Source: Saccoglossus kowalevskii (taxonomy: Eukaryota > Hemichordata > Enteropneusta > Harrimaniidae). From it: a stretch of DNA of 45,657 nucleotides. Location of the stretch: NCBI RefSeq assembly GCF_000003605.2, contig NW_003124893.1, positions 151,341-196,997 of the forward strand, in the 5' to 3' direction. Each line of letters begins with the position of its first letter. The first letter of the stretch is position 1. Position numbers and translations under genes: made by a program. This document shows positions 44,525-45,657 of the stretch, piece after piece. The notes under the pieces were generated by a model. That model made no database searches. It saw only the letters and a program-made list of their open reading frames with translations, and was not told where the DNA came from.

Positions 44525-45428
44525 GGTGTTCTGTATACTGCCCTCACCTCCCAGAAACTGAGATCAGTGGTTTTGTGTGCACAAAATAGATCTTTCATAA
44601 CATGACGGAGTCAAAATTGTGTGGACATTGTGTTAATATATATTTGAATTGAATGAATTAAATAAAATGCATGCTTTTCACTGAAATTGTTGACACAGGT
44701 TTGTCCTGGATCAGTTGCCGTGACTAGTCACCATCTTGTTTTGCAAAAGTACAACTTCATGTTTTATGAAAAAACATCCACCCTAATGAATGAAAGGATA
44801 AGGTAACCCAAAATCTTGGTCTGTTTCCAAAGTAAAGACTAATTTTATGGATGCAATTTTTACCAGATTTCACACCAACTGTACTATTTTTTTTTATACA
44901 CATTAATTTTATACAAGTTAAAAACGGAATGTATTCTTCAACTGGAAATTTACTATGTTTGGCTATCTAACTTGTGAAATCCAGACACCTATGTACAGCA
45001 ACTTTACAAGAATACCCATTGTACTGTTTGTTTGTTTTAAATCAAAACTATTTTTGATTGTGAAATCTTTTGATAGCTTCATTTAATTTATTTTTAAAGA
45101 TTTACAAAAAAAAATACTGATTATATGATATTACATTTTATTGATAAATTGTAGACAGCTTTATAATAAGAATGAAATGTGTTCACAATAAATATAATAG
45201 ATAAATAAAATACATTTACGAAATTAAAACCTGATAGTGGTTTTAGTATCAATATAGAATAGCAGTATATTGATCTCTGAAAAAAAAACAATAGGGAATC
45301 TTTAAGATCAGGCTTGAAAAGAAAACATAGCTGTGTTTACTTAACGTGCGATGGTCATCACTTGATGTGTTCAATATGGGTCCCATGATTTGTTTACATG
45401 GTTTGTATACACAAAATTTAAACACTTT
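44525..45428 (+). other. CEP95 3' UTR and downstream sequence
   Basis: After the stop codon there is a short 3' UTR to the signal at 44661. Beyond it lies AT-rich DNA with no gene or clear repeat except a fragment with GACTAGTCACCATCTTG (about 44722) related to the repeat at 41450-42645. Confidence 0.6.
44661..44666 (+). terminator. CEP95 polyadenylation signal AATAAA
   Basis: AATAAA about 137 nt after the CEP95 stop codon, in AT-rich context (GAATTAAATAAAATGC). This is the first such signal after the stop. Confidence 0.65.
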
Positions 45429-45429
45429 T

Positions 45430-45657
45430 TTAGCTCCGCTGTCGACTTTGTCGAGCGGAGCTTATCATATGAGTGATTGTCCGTTGTCGTCGTCGTCCGT
45501 CGTCGTCGTCCGTCATCCGTGTCAATGTTTTACTTTTTCGACTTCTTCTTGAAAACTACAAGCCTAAATGCTTTGATACTTGGTGTATATGTACCTTGGG
45601 TAGACCTCTCTTAGGTTTGTTCATTTCATGTTGATATCTTTAATTCTCTAATTTTGG
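45430..45657 (+). repeat. Hairpin-headed tandem-repeat element, copy 2, cut by window edge
   Basis: AGCTCCGCTGTCGAC, TTT, then GTCGAGCGGAGCT (45433-45463) forms a nearly perfect stem. It is followed by a GTCGTC-rich stretch and the same body as 37271-37950 (TTTGTTCATTTCATG, CTCTAATTTTGG). It runs off the right end. Confidence 0.7.

Overview
This is a eukaryotic, AT-rich, intron-rich animal window holding four protein-coding genes that I could reconstruct exon by exon from conserved protein segments, GT-AG splice signals and unbroken reading phase. The repeats (frequent TACATGTA and ACCGGTA words, many short palindromic mobile elements) and the divergence from human proteins suggest a marine invertebrate. 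An acorn worm or another invertebrate deuterostome is my best guess, but a lophotrochozoan is not excluded. There is one assembly gap (310 N, 13323-13632).

Layout: (1) 1-11918, minus strand: the first five coding exons (188 codons) of BTAF1/Mot1, the Swi2/Snf2-family TBP-removing factor; the rest lies beyond the left edge. (2) 11919-12533: a 615-bp divergent promoter region. (3) 12534-17759, plus strand: a complete five-exon NOL12 (Nop25/Rrp17 family, 188 aa). (4) 17781-20820: convergent intergenic DNA with a repeat. (5) 20821-26135, minus strand: a complete five-coding-exon gene (239 aa) of the Amun-like family with a helix-hairpin-helix of DNA-glycosylase type, preceded by a non-coding first exon near 27442-27590. 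(6) About 27590-28060: a second divergent promoter region. (7) 29536-44524, plus strand: a complete CEP95 (CCDC45) gene, 20 coding exons, 938 aa, with a non-coding first exon. (8) 44525-45657: 3' UTR and the start of another repeat.

The genes form two head-to-head pairs, BTAF1/NOL12 and Amun-like/CEP95. ATGGCG-type (YY1-like) motifs lie at or near the starts. The products act in transcription (BTAF1), ribosome biogenesis (NOL12), probably DNA-related nuclear work (Amun-like) and at the centrosome (CEP95). I see no evidence that they form one pathway; they look like ordinary housekeeping neighbours.

The introns carry many short non-autonomous elements: TTAA-flanked (piggyBac-type) elements, an element with 29-bp inverted ends and a 9-bp target duplication, palindromic elements with ACTGTAAAATAC-like ends, and two tandem-repeat-bearing families headed by strong hairpins. 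I found no previously undescribed multi-gene system. The most notable observations are a textbook U12-type (minor spliceosome) intron in CEP95, the intact Amun-like glycosylase-fold gene, and a transposon-end hairpin reduced to almost nothing but its two ends.
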